Part shown: positions 39,568 through 49,184 of the stretch, in pieces | Layout of the letters: each line of letters opens with the position of its first letter | How positions within the stretch are numbered: the first letter of the stretch is position 1 | From: Riemerella anatipestifer | GTDB taxonomy: Bacteria; Bacteroidota; Bacteroidia; Flavobacteriales; Weeksellaceae | NCBI RefSeq assembly: GCF_035666175.1 | Contig: NZ_CP142016.1 | Location: forward strand, 620,001 to 684,000 | Direction: 5' to 3' | Length of the DNA: 64,000 nucleotides | Position numbers and translations under genes: made by a program | The notes under the pieces: model-generated | The model's input: only the letters and a program-made list of their open reading frames with translations | The model's database searches: none | Told to the model about the DNA's origin: nothing

Positions 39568-41394
39568 TTAAAAATTAGTTTTTAAAGTAGTTAAAAAATA
39601 CCTGCCTAGCATAGGATAGCCCTGCATTGTATTATAAGACTGGTCTAGAATATTCTGAACTCTAATGTTAAGAGAATTACTAATGTTCTTTAATTTGAAA
39701 TCAAACCCTAAACCTACATTCCACAAGTGATAAGGTGCTAAAAAATCTCTATTTATCTGGTCTGTGGCTCTCTCCGAAGTGAATAAATGTTCTAGCTCTA
39801 AGTGGTATTTTTTCCAATCTAAACTAAAAGTATTAGAATAGTTCCACCTAGGAATATAGATAAGTGATTTTTGAGTTCGCTGATTATAGGTTTCAGTGTA
39901 AGTCAATAAATTATTAAAATTAAGCCCTACGCCATTCCAAACAAAACGATGAGAAGACCTTGCTTGTCCACCTTTAGTAATAACAAAATCTAAGTTAGTA
40001 GGTGTCCAAAAACCAACATCATTAGGATACCACAATATCCAATCTTTCACTTCACCATAATGCACAGACACTCCTATAGATTGCGTATTTTTATACTTGT
40101 AGCCTACACTTAACTCTCCCATCTTCCCTGCTTCGGGCTTTAGTAGAGGATTTCCACCTTGTTTCCAATACAAATCGTTAAAAGTAGGTAGCCTGTAAGA
40201 AGTGGCATAAGAAGCCTTGATACTTAAATGTTTCAGAGGCTCTAATTCCACCCCCATATCATAAGTAATGGGAATGCTAAACAAAGATGAAAATGACTTT
40301 CGTAAATTAGCAGAGACCACACTCCAATCGTTAAAATTATAACGGTAATTCACAAACGAATGCCACTCTTTAAACGGACTAATCCTTAGATTATCTCCAC
40401 CTCCTGTGGTATATTTGGACTGAAGCCCCAGCGTTACCAATGATTTACTAAATGCTAACTTTGCAATATAGTTGGCAAAATAGTTTTCGGCAAAACTAAC
40501 CGTCCCACCATCTTTGGCATTCATTCTAAACCTAAAAAACTCTTTGGTATAGGCAGATTGCAACTGCTGTTCAAAACCTCTATTATGATAAAACCAAGAC
40601 ACTTGCATACGAGTGCTTTCGTCATCTTGAATTTGTTGTGCTATGGGCTGTGCTTCGGTAGCTCCTACATTTCTAGACGCCCATTGATTCCAAATATTAA
40701 AGGAAATTTTATGCTTCCCACCAAGTTTATAGACGCTGTTAAGATAAATATCCGCGACATCAAATCCTGAATTTCCTGTTTTACCTTTCTTACCAAATTT
40801 ATCTCGGAACGGAAATTCGTTATCCGAACGAAGGTAATTAGTCCCCACATTCCAGCTCCATCTAGAAGTATTGTTCTGTACCGAAAGGCTATTTCTACTA
40901 AGTCCAAAACTGCCTAAGGTATTCTCTAACCTGTATTGCGTTGGCTCGTCAAAAATGGGATTAAATTCTAAAGCGAACACTCCGCCCAACGCTCCACTCC
41001 CGAAACCACTGCTCCCCGAGCCACTACGATAGGTTAAACTACTGCTTACATTAGAGCTGATAATATTAGCATCTACTTGCCCATTTAAAGAGGAGTTGAT
41101 AGGAATGCCTTCCCAAGTAAATAAATGTTGAGATGGCGAAAGTCCCTTTATAGAAACTGATGCTAAATTACCATAACCGTAGTTCCTAATAACCGCTCCC
41201 GTCTGCTTTTGGAGTAGTCCTTCTATAAAAATCTCTGGATTGTTCTTTAAATCAACTTTAACCACCTCGTGTCCCACAGAAAGCAAAGTAGGCGACACCA
41301 GATTGATGGCTACAGTATCTATAACCGTTTCCTTCTGTTGAGCTTGCACAAAAAAGACCGACGATAGACTCGTCAGCAAAACTAATCTTACCAT
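39568..41394 (-). CDS. btuB: TonB-dependent vitamin B12 receptor (BtuB-like)
   Basis: From the ATG at 41394 the product has 608 residues, starting with a signal peptide (VRLVLLTSLSSVFFVQAQ). Upstream codons overlap the riboswitch and are not used. The plug domain has IRNYGYGNLASVSIKGLSPSQH, split IRNYGYGN and SVSIKGLSPSQH, and GALGGVFALEF. The C-terminal 450 residues are the 22-strand barrel, ending in an aromatic residue (TLKTNF). The cobalamin riboswitch and BtuG-like partner identify its substrate as cobalamin or other corrinoids. Confidence 0.87.
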   Translation of the reverse strand: MVRLVLLTSLSSVFFVQAQQKETVIDTVAINLVSPTLLSVGHEVVKVDLKNNPEIFIEGLLQKQTGAVIRNYGYGNLASVSIKGLSPSQHLFTWEGIPINSSLNGQVDANIISSNVSSSLTYRSGSGSSGFGSGALGGVFALEFNPIFDEPTQYRLENTLGSFGLSRNSLSVQNNTSRWSWNVGTNYLRSDNEFPFRDKFGKKGKTGNSGFDVADIYLNSVYKLGGKHKISFNIWNQWASRNVGATEAQPIAQQIQDDESTRMQVSWFYHNRGFEQQLQSAYTKEFFRFRMNAKDGGTVSFAENYFANYIAKLAFSKSLVTLGLQSKYTTGGGDNLRISPFKEWHSFVNYRYNFNDWSVVSANLRKSFSSLFSIPITYDMGVELEPLKHLSIKASYATSYRLPTFNDLYWKQGGNPLLKPEAGKMGELSVGYKYKNTQSIGVSVHYGEVKDWILWYPNDVGFWTPTNLDFVITKGGQARSSHRFVWNGVGLNFNNLLTYTETYNQRTQKSLIYIPRWNYSNTFSLDWKKYHLELEHLFTSERATDQINRDFLAPYHLWNVGLGFDFKLKNISNSLNIRVQNILDQSYNTMQGYPMLGRYFLTTLKTNF

Positions 41395-41440
41395 ATAAAA
41401 TACTCTTCCTCCGAAAGTTTTTATTAAAAATATTACTCGT

Positions 41441-41590
41441 TTGGCAGGTCTCCTGACTTTTGCATTCCTACGCCCTCCCGCATAACAATAATACAGTGGC
41501 AATAAAATGTAGAAACTTTATTAAAGCAATTTACAGTTGCGTGGACAGTTCAAGACTTTCACTTGATTCCCTTTTAATTAACCCAATAGG
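41441..41590 (-). promoter_or_regulatory. Cobalamin riboswitch
   Basis: On the minus strand the RNA runs from CCTATTGGGTTAA through GGGAATCAAGTGAAA, CTGTCCACGCAACTGTA and GCCACTG to AAGTCAGGAGACCTGCC. These are the conserved parts of the B12-binding core. A -7 box TATCTTTG lies upstream at 41615-41608. It should switch off the receptor and lipoprotein genes when B12 is plentiful. Confidence 0.93.
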
Positions 41591-41664
41591 CTAAACCAAA
41601 AATTCGGCAAAGATAGTTTTATTTTTGATGTCTAGGCTCTAAATCACTGCAAAATATTCACTAT

Positions 41665-43521
41665 TTAGCTTTTTCCTTCTTCCACCTCTTCATCTTCGTC
41701 TAGCCAGTGTTCATCTTCAAACGAGATGTTATCATCGGCTAATAGACGAGCTTCCCTTTCCAGAGATTCTTTAATGGTAAATGTGGTATCGCTGTCTATA
41801 TCTTGTTTCGCTAAACGAATGGTAGAATCGTTATCTATAGCGATAAATCTATTAGCTAATCTTCTTGCAGCGTATTTTCTAAAGCCCGACGCGTTTAAAA
41901 TATCCACACCCATATTAACCGCCGTTTCCAAGGTTTCTCTATAAATATTGTGGATACCATCGTTAATAAAATCGTAAGCATCTAAACGGTTTCTAGCTCT
42001 AACAAATATTTGCAAATGAGGGAAATGAGATTTCGCCATCTGAATCATATACTTGTTACTTTCAGGGTCGTCTAAACACAACACCAATATTTCGGCATTT
42101 TCAGCACCTGCTGCCCTCATAATTTCAACCCTTTTAGCATCACCATAATATACTTTAAAACCTTTCTGTCTAAGAAGGTTCACACGGTTAGAATCGTTAT
42201 CCAAGACCGTGGCTTTTATACCACTCACCTTTAGTAAACGACCTACGGTACTCCCGAAATGCCCAAAACCTACAATAATTATTTTTTTCTGTTTGATAGG
42301 TTCTGAAATTAAATCTGATACAGGTTCTTCAAATTTAACATTGAAATTAGGAGCGATAACCCTTTCATTTAGCAATAGTAAAAATGGCGTAATCATCATT
42401 GAAATCGCCACAACGGAAATCATTTGAGAACTTATTTCTAAATCTAACAAGTTGAGTTTAACCGCAAAAGTGATAATTACAAAGGCAAACTCTCCCACTT
42501 GGGACATTCCGAAGGAATAGAGGAAGTTTTGGTCGTTACTCATTTTAAACATCTTCCCTACTAAGAATAATACCCCAAATTTGACCAATGTTGCCATAAC
42601 AACCATTGAGAATATGAATAATGGGTCTTGCTGTATCACATTAAAGTTAATTGTAGAACCTACACTCACAAAGAAAACCGCCAAAAGCAAACCTTTAAAT
42701 GGGTCTATTTGGCTTTCTAACTCGTGTCTAAATTCGGTATTGGCGAGCATCACACCTGCTAAAAAGGCTCCCAAAGCGGGGCTTAATCCTGCGAGTAGCA
42801 TCAACTCGGAAACTCCTACCACCAAGAATAATGACGATGCGGTAAGCAACTCATTCATTCCTGAGCGAGATACATATCTTAAAAACGGTACGAAGAGATA
42901 TCTACCTAAAAGAATAAGCACTCCCACACCTAATATTACCGAAAAGGGTTGCAGCCATTCTGGTAAATAAGTAATCAGCACTGATTTTTCTCCGCCACCT
43001 TCGGATTGTCCTGCCAACATCGGTAATAACGCTAAAATAGGAATTACCGCTATATCTTGAAACAATAAAGTGGAAAACGAAGCCTCTCCAGATACGGTAT
43101 TAAATAGGTTTTTTTCCTTTAATGTTTGTAAAACAATTGCCGTGGAAGACATAGCAAATGCGATAGAAACCACAATATTAGTGGTAACCTCCCACCCTGC
43201 TAAATGCAATATTGGGAATATCAATCCAAAGGTAAATGCCATCTGAGAAAAGCCAAGCCCTAGAATGCTTTTCCTCATAGCCCAGAATTTACGAGGCTCT
43301 AATTCCAAACCAATAATGAAAAGTAACATCACCACTCCAAATTCGGTACTGTGCATCACATCTTCTGCATTACCTGTAAGTTTCAATGCAAAAGGTCCTA
43401 CCAAAATACCTCCTAAAATATAGCCTATAACCGAACTAAAACCAAACTTCCTTACAATAGGTACTAAAAAAATAGCAGCCCCTAGATAGACCAATGTAAT
43501 CTTAAATAAACTCTCTGACAT
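41665..43521 (-). CDS. Kef-type monovalent cation:proton antiporter (CPA2) with TrkA-N domain
   Basis: The 618-residue protein has 12-13 transmembrane helices in residues 1-385 and a cytosolic Rossmann domain from about residue 400 (IIIVGFGHFGSTVGRLL, TVLDNDSNRVNLLRQKG). The membrane part has GYILGGILVGPFAL and FAMSSTAIVLQTLKE, as in KefB/KefC. It exports potassium in exchange for protons and is usually gated by glutathione adducts or NADH. The start overlaps the stop of the quinone reductase gene by one base (TAATG), the same pairing as kefF-kefC. Confidence 0.88.
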   Translation of the reverse strand: MSESLFKITLVYLGAAIFLVPIVRKFGFSSVIGYILGGILVGPFALKLTGNAEDVMHSTEFGVVMLLFIIGLELEPRKFWAMRKSILGLGFSQMAFTFGLIFPILHLAGWEVTTNIVVSIAFAMSSTAIVLQTLKEKNLFNTVSGEASFSTLLFQDIAVIPILALLPMLAGQSEGGGEKSVLITYLPEWLQPFSVILGVGVLILLGRYLFVPFLRYVSRSGMNELLTASSLFLVVGVSELMLLAGLSPALGAFLAGVMLANTEFRHELESQIDPFKGLLLAVFFVSVGSTINFNVIQQDPLFIFSMVVMATLVKFGVLFLVGKMFKMSNDQNFLYSFGMSQVGEFAFVIITFAVKLNLLDLEISSQMISVVAISMMITPFLLLLNERVIAPNFNVKFEEPVSDLISEPIKQKKIIIVGFGHFGSTVGRLLKVSGIKATVLDNDSNRVNLLRQKGFKVYYGDAKRVEIMRAAGAENAEILVLCLDDPESNKYMIQMAKSHFPHLQIFVRARNRLDAYDFINDGIHNIYRETLETAVNMGVDILNASGFRKYAARRLANRFIAIDNDSTIRLAKQDIDSDTTFTIKESLEREARLLADDNISFEDEHWLDEDEEVEEGKS

Positions 43522-44051
43522 TAATTCAAAAATTTAGAAATTTCCTGTTGGATTTCATTAACTTCTTCTATTGTTTTTTGCTTTGCGGCATACACACAAA
43601 GTGTTTTCTCTACCGATACTCCTAGAGTTTCTAAACTCTTAGTAAGAGGCAATATAAAGTCTTCTATGGATTTCTCATACATTCCGCCTCTGGTATAGGA
43701 ATGCTCTGAACCTCCTGCACTTACAATTATCATCGCTTTTTTCCCTGCGAGTAGATTTTCATTTTGTTTACTCAGCCACTTCATATCCAAAACTTCGCTC
43801 AGCCATAAGTTAAGTAATGGTGGAATACCCAACCATATCAACGGAAACTGAAAGATGAGTTTGTCGTAGTTTTTAATCCTTTTTCGTTCCCTAAATGCAG
43901 CAATATGAAAATTAGGATACTCTTCGTACAAATCTCTAAAAGTAATATTTTCTTTATCTTGGTAAAATGAAATAAGATGAGTATTAAATACCGAATATTC
44001 TAAAAACGGATGTGCAAATAACACTAAGGTTTTTTCTACTTTACTTTCCAA
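43521..44051 (-). CDS. KefF/MdaB-like NAD(P)H quinone oxidoreductase
   Basis: The 176-residue flavodoxin-fold protein has LVLFAHPFLEYSVFNTHLI at the start, FQFPLIWLGIPPLLNLWLSEVLD (flavin-binding part, split after WLGIPP), and IIVSAGGSEHSYTRGG. These motifs define the Flavodoxin_2 family, where KefF acts as a needed partner of KefC and reduces quinones. Translational coupling to the antiporter gene supports such a role. Confidence 0.86.
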   Translation of the reverse strand: MESKVEKTLVLFAHPFLEYSVFNTHLISFYQDKENITFRDLYEEYPNFHIAAFRERKRIKNYDKLIFQFPLIWLGIPPLLNLWLSEVLDMKWLSKQNENLLAGKKAMIIVSAGGSEHSYTRGGMYEKSIEDFILPLTKSLETLGVSVEKTLCVYAAKQKTIEEVNEIQQEISKFLN

Positions 44052-44146
44052 TTTTATAGCGTTTGGCGTAAAGGTAATATTTTAAAACTTAAAAAGCAAA
44101 TTTGGAAAACCAACACAATCGTTTATTATAAGAGCATTTTCTTTCT

Positions 44147-44806
44147 TTATGATAGGTTTTGAAGTTGTTTTAATTTTTCATTTAGTCTTTTAATAATAAT
44201 ACCGTAAATCAGTCTATAATAAAGCCATATAAACCCAACTCCCAAAAAGATAGATACAATATAGCTTACCAAAAACACCAAGAATTTCGGCTCTGAAAAT
44301 GAAACATTTTGTACATAAGCCAAGTAAATAATTTCTACCAAATACCCCAACATAATCACAAGAAACATCGCTAAATTAGCTAGGATAAAAGCATTTACTA
44401 TTCTTCTAAATTTAATAATCTGAGTGATAAATTTCTTAAGGTTAGATTCTATACTTATCTTTTGATAACTGTAATAAAAAAGCAACACAAACAAAAGCGT
44501 AAGAATAAGGCTTGCCCCTTTAATAAATAACTCTATATTATGATAGTTTTCTATTAAATGTGTACCTATTTTAATGTTCATTTTATTAAAAACATTCAGC
44601 AAGGCTGGCTCTCTCTTAACAGAGCAAAAACCATAAATATTAAAAGCCAATATTATAAGAAACTCTGCGACACTTATCCAAAAAATAGTTTTTACATAAT
44701 TGCGAGATTTCCTATTCAGCATCTGTTCTATCTGCTGATTATCGTAAGTGGGTTTAGGCTGTTCTTTCCAAACCTCTTTCATTTTATCTATATCAAAATT
44801 AGGCAT
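44147..44806 (-). CDS. Membrane protein next to an ECF sigma factor, possible anti-sigma factor
   Basis: The 219-residue protein has a short cytosolic N-terminus (PNFDIDKMKEVWKEQPKPTYDNQQIEQML split at QP) and four hydrophobic helices. It overlaps the sigma factor gene by eight bases and follows it in the same transcript. Membrane proteins in this position often hold the sigma factor inactive. No zinc-binding anti-sigma motif is seen, so the role is inferred from context only. Confidence 0.65.
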   Translation of the reverse strand: MPNFDIDKMKEVWKEQPKPTYDNQQIEQMLNRKSRNYVKTIFWISVAEFLIILAFNIYGFCSVKREPALLNVFNKMNIKIGTHLIENYHNIELFIKGASLILTLLFVLLFYYSYQKISIESNLKKFITQIIKFRRIVNAFILANLAMFLVIMLGYLVEIIYLAYVQNVSFSEPKFLVFLVSYIVSIFLGVGFIWLYYRLIYGIIIKRLNEKLKQLQNLS

Positions 44807-45293
44807 ATTGTTCCATTAGTGTTTTTAAAGTTTTTTTAAGACGATTCATCTTCACCCTTGCATTAACCTCTGTTATCCCCAAAGTTTCTGCGATTTCTTT
44901 GTAGGACAATTCATCCAAGTACATCATTACAATAGCTCGCTCTACCTCGGGTAGCTTTTTTATCACTTTGTAAAGAAGTTCTACTTGTTGCCTTTGCTCA
45001 TGCTGATTATCCTCGGGAGTATTATAAAAACCTTCATTAAGTTCGTTTGTTTTAGGTGATTTTGAGGATTTTCTAAAAAGTGTAATGGCTGTATTTAAAG
45101 ACACCCGATACATCCAAGTAGATATTTTGGACTGACCATTAAAAGAATCAAAAGAACGCCATAATTGTAGCACAATTTCTTGAAACAAATCTTGCTCGTC
45201 TTCTAGCGTATTGGTGTACATTCTAGAAACTTTGATGATAAGCCCTTGATTAATTTTAATAAGTTCCGAAAAGTCTTTTTCTTTTTGAGACAT
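44799..45293 (-). CDS. ECF-family RNA polymerase sigma factor
   Basis: From the ATG at 45293 the product is 164 residues; a GTG at 45311 is possible but less likely. Region 2 is seen as EQDLFQEIVLQLWRSFDSF with STWMYRVSLNTAI, and region 4 as RAIVMMYLDELSYKEIAETL then GITEVNARVKMNRLKKTL. It directs polymerase to a small set of promoters, probably under control of the membrane protein encoded next. The trigger is unknown. Confidence 0.9.
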   Translation of the reverse strand: MSQKEKDFSELIKINQGLIIKVSRMYTNTLEDEQDLFQEIVLQLWRSFDSFNGQSKISTWMYRVSLNTAITLFRKSSKSPKTNELNEGFYNTPEDNQHEQRQQVELLYKVIKKLPEVERAIVMMYLDELSYKEIAETLGITEVNARVKMNRLKKTLKTLMEQYA

Positions 45294-45351
45294 TACTACT
45301 TTTATCGGCACGAATATAACAAATTACCCTCATATATCTCATATCCAAATC

Positions 45352-45385
45352 AATAAAAAAACAGACCAATTTCTCAACTGGTCTG
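45352..45385 (-). terminator. Terminator of the nucleoside transporter gene
   Basis: On the minus strand CAGACCA (45385-45379) pairs with TGGTCTG (45368-45362), followed by TTTTTTT. It follows the stop at 45412 by 26 bases. Confidence 0.8.
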
Positions 45386-45411
45386 CCTTCTGTATTGATA
45401 AATATAAAATT

Positions 45412-46671
45412 CTAATGTTTTACTGTTGCCACTTCTTCTGGCTTATGTTTATGCTTAAACATTACCGCAAAAAGAACCGTAATTATTAAGGCATATATCG
45501 CAAACACTAGCCATATCTCGTGCCACATTTTATTACCCGAAGCATCTAAAAAGAATGCATCTATCATTCTACCACTCACTACACTACCCATAATAGCCCC
45601 AAAACCATTCGTCATCATCATAAATAACCCTTGTGCTGAGGAACGAATTTTCTCGTCTGTTGTCGCCTCCACAAATAACGAACCCGATACATTAAAGAAG
45701 TCAAACGCCATACCGTACACAATACACGATAGAATAATAAGCACCAATCCAAAGCCTTCTGGAGAACCATAAGCAAAGAATCCAAAGCGAAGCACCCAAG
45801 CTCCCATACTCATCAACATCACTTTTTTGATGCCAAATTTCTTTAAGAAAAATGGTATCGCCAGAATGAACAGCGTTTCGGATATTTGAGAAATAGACAT
45901 AATAATCGTAGAACGCTCCACCACTAAACTATTTTTGTATAATGGATTTTTACCAAAGTCTGATAAAAAAGTATCTCCATAAGCATTTGTAAGTTGTAAC
46001 GCAGCACCTAAAAACATAGAGAACAAGAAGAACAATGCCATCTTATAACTCTTAAATAGTTTAAACGCATTGAAGCCCATTTTTTCTTGCCAAGAAGCCT
46101 CTTTAGGAATCAAGTTCTGTGGTGGACACTTCGGAAGTGTAAAGGCATAAATACCCAACAACACCGCTACTATCGCCGCAATATAAAACTGATTTTCAGA
46201 CGCTTTATTTCCTGTAAGATTGGTAGCCCACATCGCTGCAATAAACCCAACCGTTCCCCAAACTCTAAGACTAGGGAATACCTTAACCACATCATAATGA
46301 TGTTCTTTAAGAATATGATAATTGATTGAATTAGACAACGCAATTGTAGGCATATAAAACACCATCGCTACCAACATCACCCAAAAGAAAGCCGTAGGGT
46401 TCGAAGCATGAGGCAAATAAAAAAGCGTCCCTGCATACGCAATGTGTAATATCCCGTAAAGTTTTTCAGCATTTATCCACCTGTCTGCTACTATCCCTGC
46501 CAAAGTAGGCATAAAGATAGAGGCAATCCCCATTGTGGAGAATATAACCCCAAACTCTGCACCTCCCCATTGCTTAGTATCAAACCAAAAAGTAGCCATC
46601 GTAATAAGCCAAGCTCCCCACACGAAATACTGTAAAAAATTAAGTACAGTAAGTTTTAGTTTTATATTCAT
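45412..46671 (-). CDS. Nucleoside:proton symporter (NupG/XapB-like MFS)
   Basis: The 419-residue protein has 12 transmembrane helices. The start LKLTVLNFLQYFVWGAWLIT is diagnostic for the NupG-type nucleoside symporters; FMPTLAGIVADRWINAEKLYGILH (split after ADRW) and GMAFDFFNVSGSLFVEA are other family motifs. It imports nucleosides with protons. It lies 12 bases after the bifunctional nuclease gene, perhaps in the same transcript. Confidence 0.86.
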   Translation of the reverse strand: MNIKLKLTVLNFLQYFVWGAWLITMATFWFDTKQWGGAEFGVIFSTMGIASIFMPTLAGIVADRWINAEKLYGILHIAYAGTLFYLPHASNPTAFFWVMLVAMVFYMPTIALSNSINYHILKEHHYDVVKVFPSLRVWGTVGFIAAMWATNLTGNKASENQFYIAAIVAVLLGIYAFTLPKCPPQNLIPKEASWQEKMGFNAFKLFKSYKMALFFLFSMFLGAALQLTNAYGDTFLSDFGKNPLYKNSLVVERSTIIMSISQISETLFILAIPFFLKKFGIKKVMLMSMGAWVLRFGFFAYGSPEGFGLVLIILSCIVYGMAFDFFNVSGSLFVEATTDEKIRSSAQGLFMMMTNGFGAIMGSVVSGRMIDAFFLDASGNKMWHEIWLVFAIYALIITVLFAVMFKHKHKPEEVATVKH

Positions 46672-46682
46672 TTTAGTATGTT

Positions 46683-47279
46683 TTAGTCTATTGGTCTTTG
46701 TCGTTTCTTAATTTCTTCTTGCAACTGAAAAGCCAAGTCAAAATCTTCATTTTTTACCGCTTCGTCTAGCTGCATTCTTAGCTCTTCTAAAGACACTCTA
46801 TTATCTTGTTTTTCATTATGAAATTCTGTAACTATATCGTCCTCCTCGTTTAGTTGTTGTATCTCTAAAAGAATACCCGCCTCTTCCAAAACTTCTTTGG
46901 TAGTGTAAATAGACACCCCAAATCTCACCGCCATTGCTACAGCATCAGAAGTTCTTGCATCTAAAAACAAGGTTTCTCTTGTAGAATTATTTTTGAAATG
47001 GATATGAGAAAAGAAAACACCATCTATAATTTGATAAATGACAATATATTCTAAACTATAATTGGTATCTCTAATAAAACTAGCAAACAAGTCGTGTGTA
47101 AGAGGACGAACAGGCTTCAAATCTTTCTCTAAAGCTAAAGATATAGATTGAGCCTCAAAACTACCTATAACTACTGGTAATTTTATAGAACTTTCCACCT
47201 CTTCTAAAAGCAAAGCATAAGCCCCCGATTGTGTTTGGCTGTAAGAAATACCTCTAATAACTAGCTTTTTATAATCCAT
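46683..47279 (-). CDS. Bifunctional nuclease (BFN, DUF151) with UVR motif
   Basis: The 198-residue protein has the BFN domain (residues 1-140; LPVVIGSFEAQSIALALE-like stretch reads LPVVIGSFEAQSISLALEKD here, then RPLTHDLFASFI and LDARTSDAVAMAVRFGVSIY) and a UvrB/UvrC-type helical hairpin at 160-195 (LEELRMQLDEAVKNEDFDLA split). Family members degrade DNA or RNA in vitro; the role in bacteria is unclear. Promoter TATCTTTG ends five bases before the ATG, so the message is nearly leaderless. Confidence 0.88.
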   Translation of the reverse strand: MDYKKLVIRGISYSQTQSGAYALLLEEVESSIKLPVVIGSFEAQSISLALEKDLKPVRPLTHDLFASFIRDTNYSLEYIVIYQIIDGVFFSHIHFKNNSTRETLFLDARTSDAVAMAVRFGVSIYTTKEVLEEAGILLEIQQLNEEDDIVTEFHNEKQDNRVSLEELRMQLDEAVKNEDFDLAFQLQEEIKKRQRPID

Positions 47280-47283
47280 AGAG

Positions 47284-47291
47284 CAAAGATA
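47284..47291 (-). promoter_or_regulatory. -7 box of the bifunctional nuclease gene
   Basis: On the minus strand TATCTTTG (47291-47284) lies between the etfA terminator and the ATG at 47279. The leader is at most a few bases. Confidence 0.55.
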
Positions 47292-47294
47292 TAT

Positions 47295-47325
47295 AAAAAC
47301 ACCATACCCTTGAATAAGTATGGTG
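47295..47325 (-). terminator. Terminator of the etf operon
   Basis: CACCATAC (47300-47307) pairs with GTATGGTG (47318-47325). On the minus strand a TTTTTAT run follows. It begins 27 bases after the etfA stop and overlaps the promoter region of the next gene. Confidence 0.75.
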
Positions 47326-47351
47326 GCTTTTCTTTAATTTTATGATAAAAT

Positions 47352-48296
47352 TTAGGCTCCTTTTATCGCTTTTATTTTTTCGGTAAGAGCAGGTATCACT
47401 TGGAAAGCATCGCCTACCACACCGTAATCCGCAGATTTAAAGAATGGTGCTTCAGGGTCATTATTGATAACCACAATGGTTTTAGACGAATTAACCCCAG
47501 CCAAATGCTGAATAGCTCCAGAAATACCTATTGCAACATACAAATTAGGTGCTATCGCTTTACCTGTTTGTCCCACGTGCTCAGAGTGAGGTCTCCAACC
47601 AATATCAGAAACTGGTTTAGAACAAGCAGTAGCCGCTCCTAAAACTTGAGCCAACTCTTCTACCATTCCCCAATTTTCAGGACCTTTCATTCCTCTACCT
47701 GCTGAAACTACTACTTCTGCCTCTTTAAGGTCTAATTTTCCAGAAGATTGTTCATGGTTTACCACTTTTATATCTGTATTAGCCACACCTAAAGTTTTCT
47801 CTTCCTCCGAACCTGAAACTGGATTTTTTTTTACTCCAAATGCGTTTTGAGAAACTGTTAATACTACATTACCATCAGCTTTAGCTACCATAAAAGCCTT
47901 TCCTGAAAAAGCTTTTCTTTTAACCTCTAAAGGTGTTACCGAAGTAGGTGCTTCTACCACATTAGTAATAAGAGAACTATTTTTGAGAACTGCCAACATT
48001 GGTGCCACAGAAGCCGCATCAGTAGTATGTGGAAAAACCACTACTCCATCTACCACTTCCGCTATAGCTTTAGCATAAGCCTTAGCACTGAAAGATTTTA
48101 ACCCTTCATCTTTAATATGGATAACTTTCTCTGCCCCATATTTATATAATAATTCTGAACTATCTGTAGCATTGATGCTTACTGCCGTTACGCTAGTTCC
48201 TGCTTTATCTGCTACAGCTTTAGCGTAAGATACCGCTTCAAAAGCTGCTTTTTTATAAACACCGTTTATATTTTCTGTATATACGAATATTGCCAT
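47352..48296 (-). CDS. etfA: Electron transfer flavoprotein subunit alpha
   Basis: The 314-residue protein has the FAD-binding C-terminal domain with VVSAGRGMKGPENWGMVEEL, split VVSAGRGMKGPENW, then GRPHSEHVGQTGKAIAPNLY-like text that reads GWRPHSEHVGQTGK and APNLYVAIGISGAIQHLAG. It forms a dimer with EtfB and carries electrons from acyl-CoA dehydrogenases to the quinone pool. It lies 44 bases after etfB. Confidence 0.95.
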   Translation of the reverse strand: MAIFVYTENINGVYKKAAFEAVSYAKAVADKAGTSVTAVSINATDSSELLYKYGAEKVIHIKDEGLKSFSAKAYAKAIAEVVDGVVVFPHTTDAASVAPMLAVLKNSSLITNVVEAPTSVTPLEVKRKAFSGKAFMVAKADGNVVLTVSQNAFGVKKNPVSGSEEEKTLGVANTDIKVVNHEQSSGKLDLKEAEVVVSAGRGMKGPENWGMVEELAQVLGAATACSKPVSDIGWRPHSEHVGQTGKAIAPNLYVAIGISGAIQHLAGVNSSKTIVVINNDPEAPFFKSADYGVVGDAFQVIPALTEKIKAIKGA

Positions 48297-48340
48297 TATT
48301 TTTGTTTTTATATGTTAAATTATATTATAATAAAACTCCC

Positions 48341-49087
48341 TTAGATTACCTTAGCTTCTTCGTGAAGAGCTTTTACAAGAGCGTCTAAATCGTCTGGTGA
48401 GAATAGCTTAACAGAAGCTCTTGGCGGAACGCTATCAAAAGACACGGCACTTACCTTTACTTCGTTTTGAGACGGCTCTTGCACATTAAAAGGCTTAGTT
48501 CTTGCAGACATAATACCTCTCATATTTGGAATAATAAGTTCTTTTTCGTCCACTAAACCTTTCTGACCAGCAACTACCAATGGGAGTGATACAGAGACAG
48601 TTTCTTTACCACCATCAATTTCTCTTACTGCGGTAACTTCAGAACCGTTTACCTCTAACCCAACACATGCATTAACGAAAGGTTGGTCTAAAAACTGAGC
48701 CAACATTGCTGGCACTGCTCCACCGTTATAATCAATAGATTCTTTACCACAAAGAACTAAATCATAACCACCTTCTTTAGCTACATTTGCGATTTCTTTA
48801 GCTACCGAAAAACTATCCTGCGGCTCTGCATTAATACGGATAGCATCATCTGCACCTATAGCCAACGCTTTTCTAATAACCGCTTCTGTACCTGCATCTC
48901 CTACATTAACTACGGTTACTTTTGCTCCGTTTGATTGCTGTAATTTAATCGCTTTAGTAAGTGCAAACTCATCTAATGGATTGATAACCCACTGAATTCC
49001 GTTTTTATCAAAAGCTGATTTGTCCGCTGTAAAGTTGATTTTAGATGTAGTATCTGGAACACTACTGATACAAACTAATATTTTCAT
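48341..49087 (-). CDS. etfB: Electron transfer flavoprotein subunit beta
   Basis: The 248-residue protein has KILVCISSVPDTTSKI at the start, GIQWVINPLDEFALTKAIKL split after PLDEF, and DLVLCGKESIDYNGGAVPAM, the AMP-binding pattern of EtfB. A MRGIMSARTKPF segment near residue 190 is the recognition loop for partner dehydrogenases. It opens the etfBA operon. Confidence 0.95.
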   Translation of the reverse strand: MKILVCISSVPDTTSKINFTADKSAFDKNGIQWVINPLDEFALTKAIKLQQSNGAKVTVVNVGDAGTEAVIRKALAIGADDAIRINAEPQDSFSVAKEIANVAKEGGYDLVLCGKESIDYNGGAVPAMLAQFLDQPFVNACVGLEVNGSEVTAVREIDGGKETVSVSLPLVVAGQKGLVDEKELIIPNMRGIMSARTKPFNVQEPSQNEVKVSAVSFDSVPPRASVKLFSPDDLDALVKALHEEAKVI

Positions 49088-49184
49088 ATTTCTTAATTTT
49101 TTATGTTTTATAAATCGTTGCTAATATAACAAGAATATACTATGCATGCATAACGTTTGGTATTAAAATTTATTTATTGCATAA

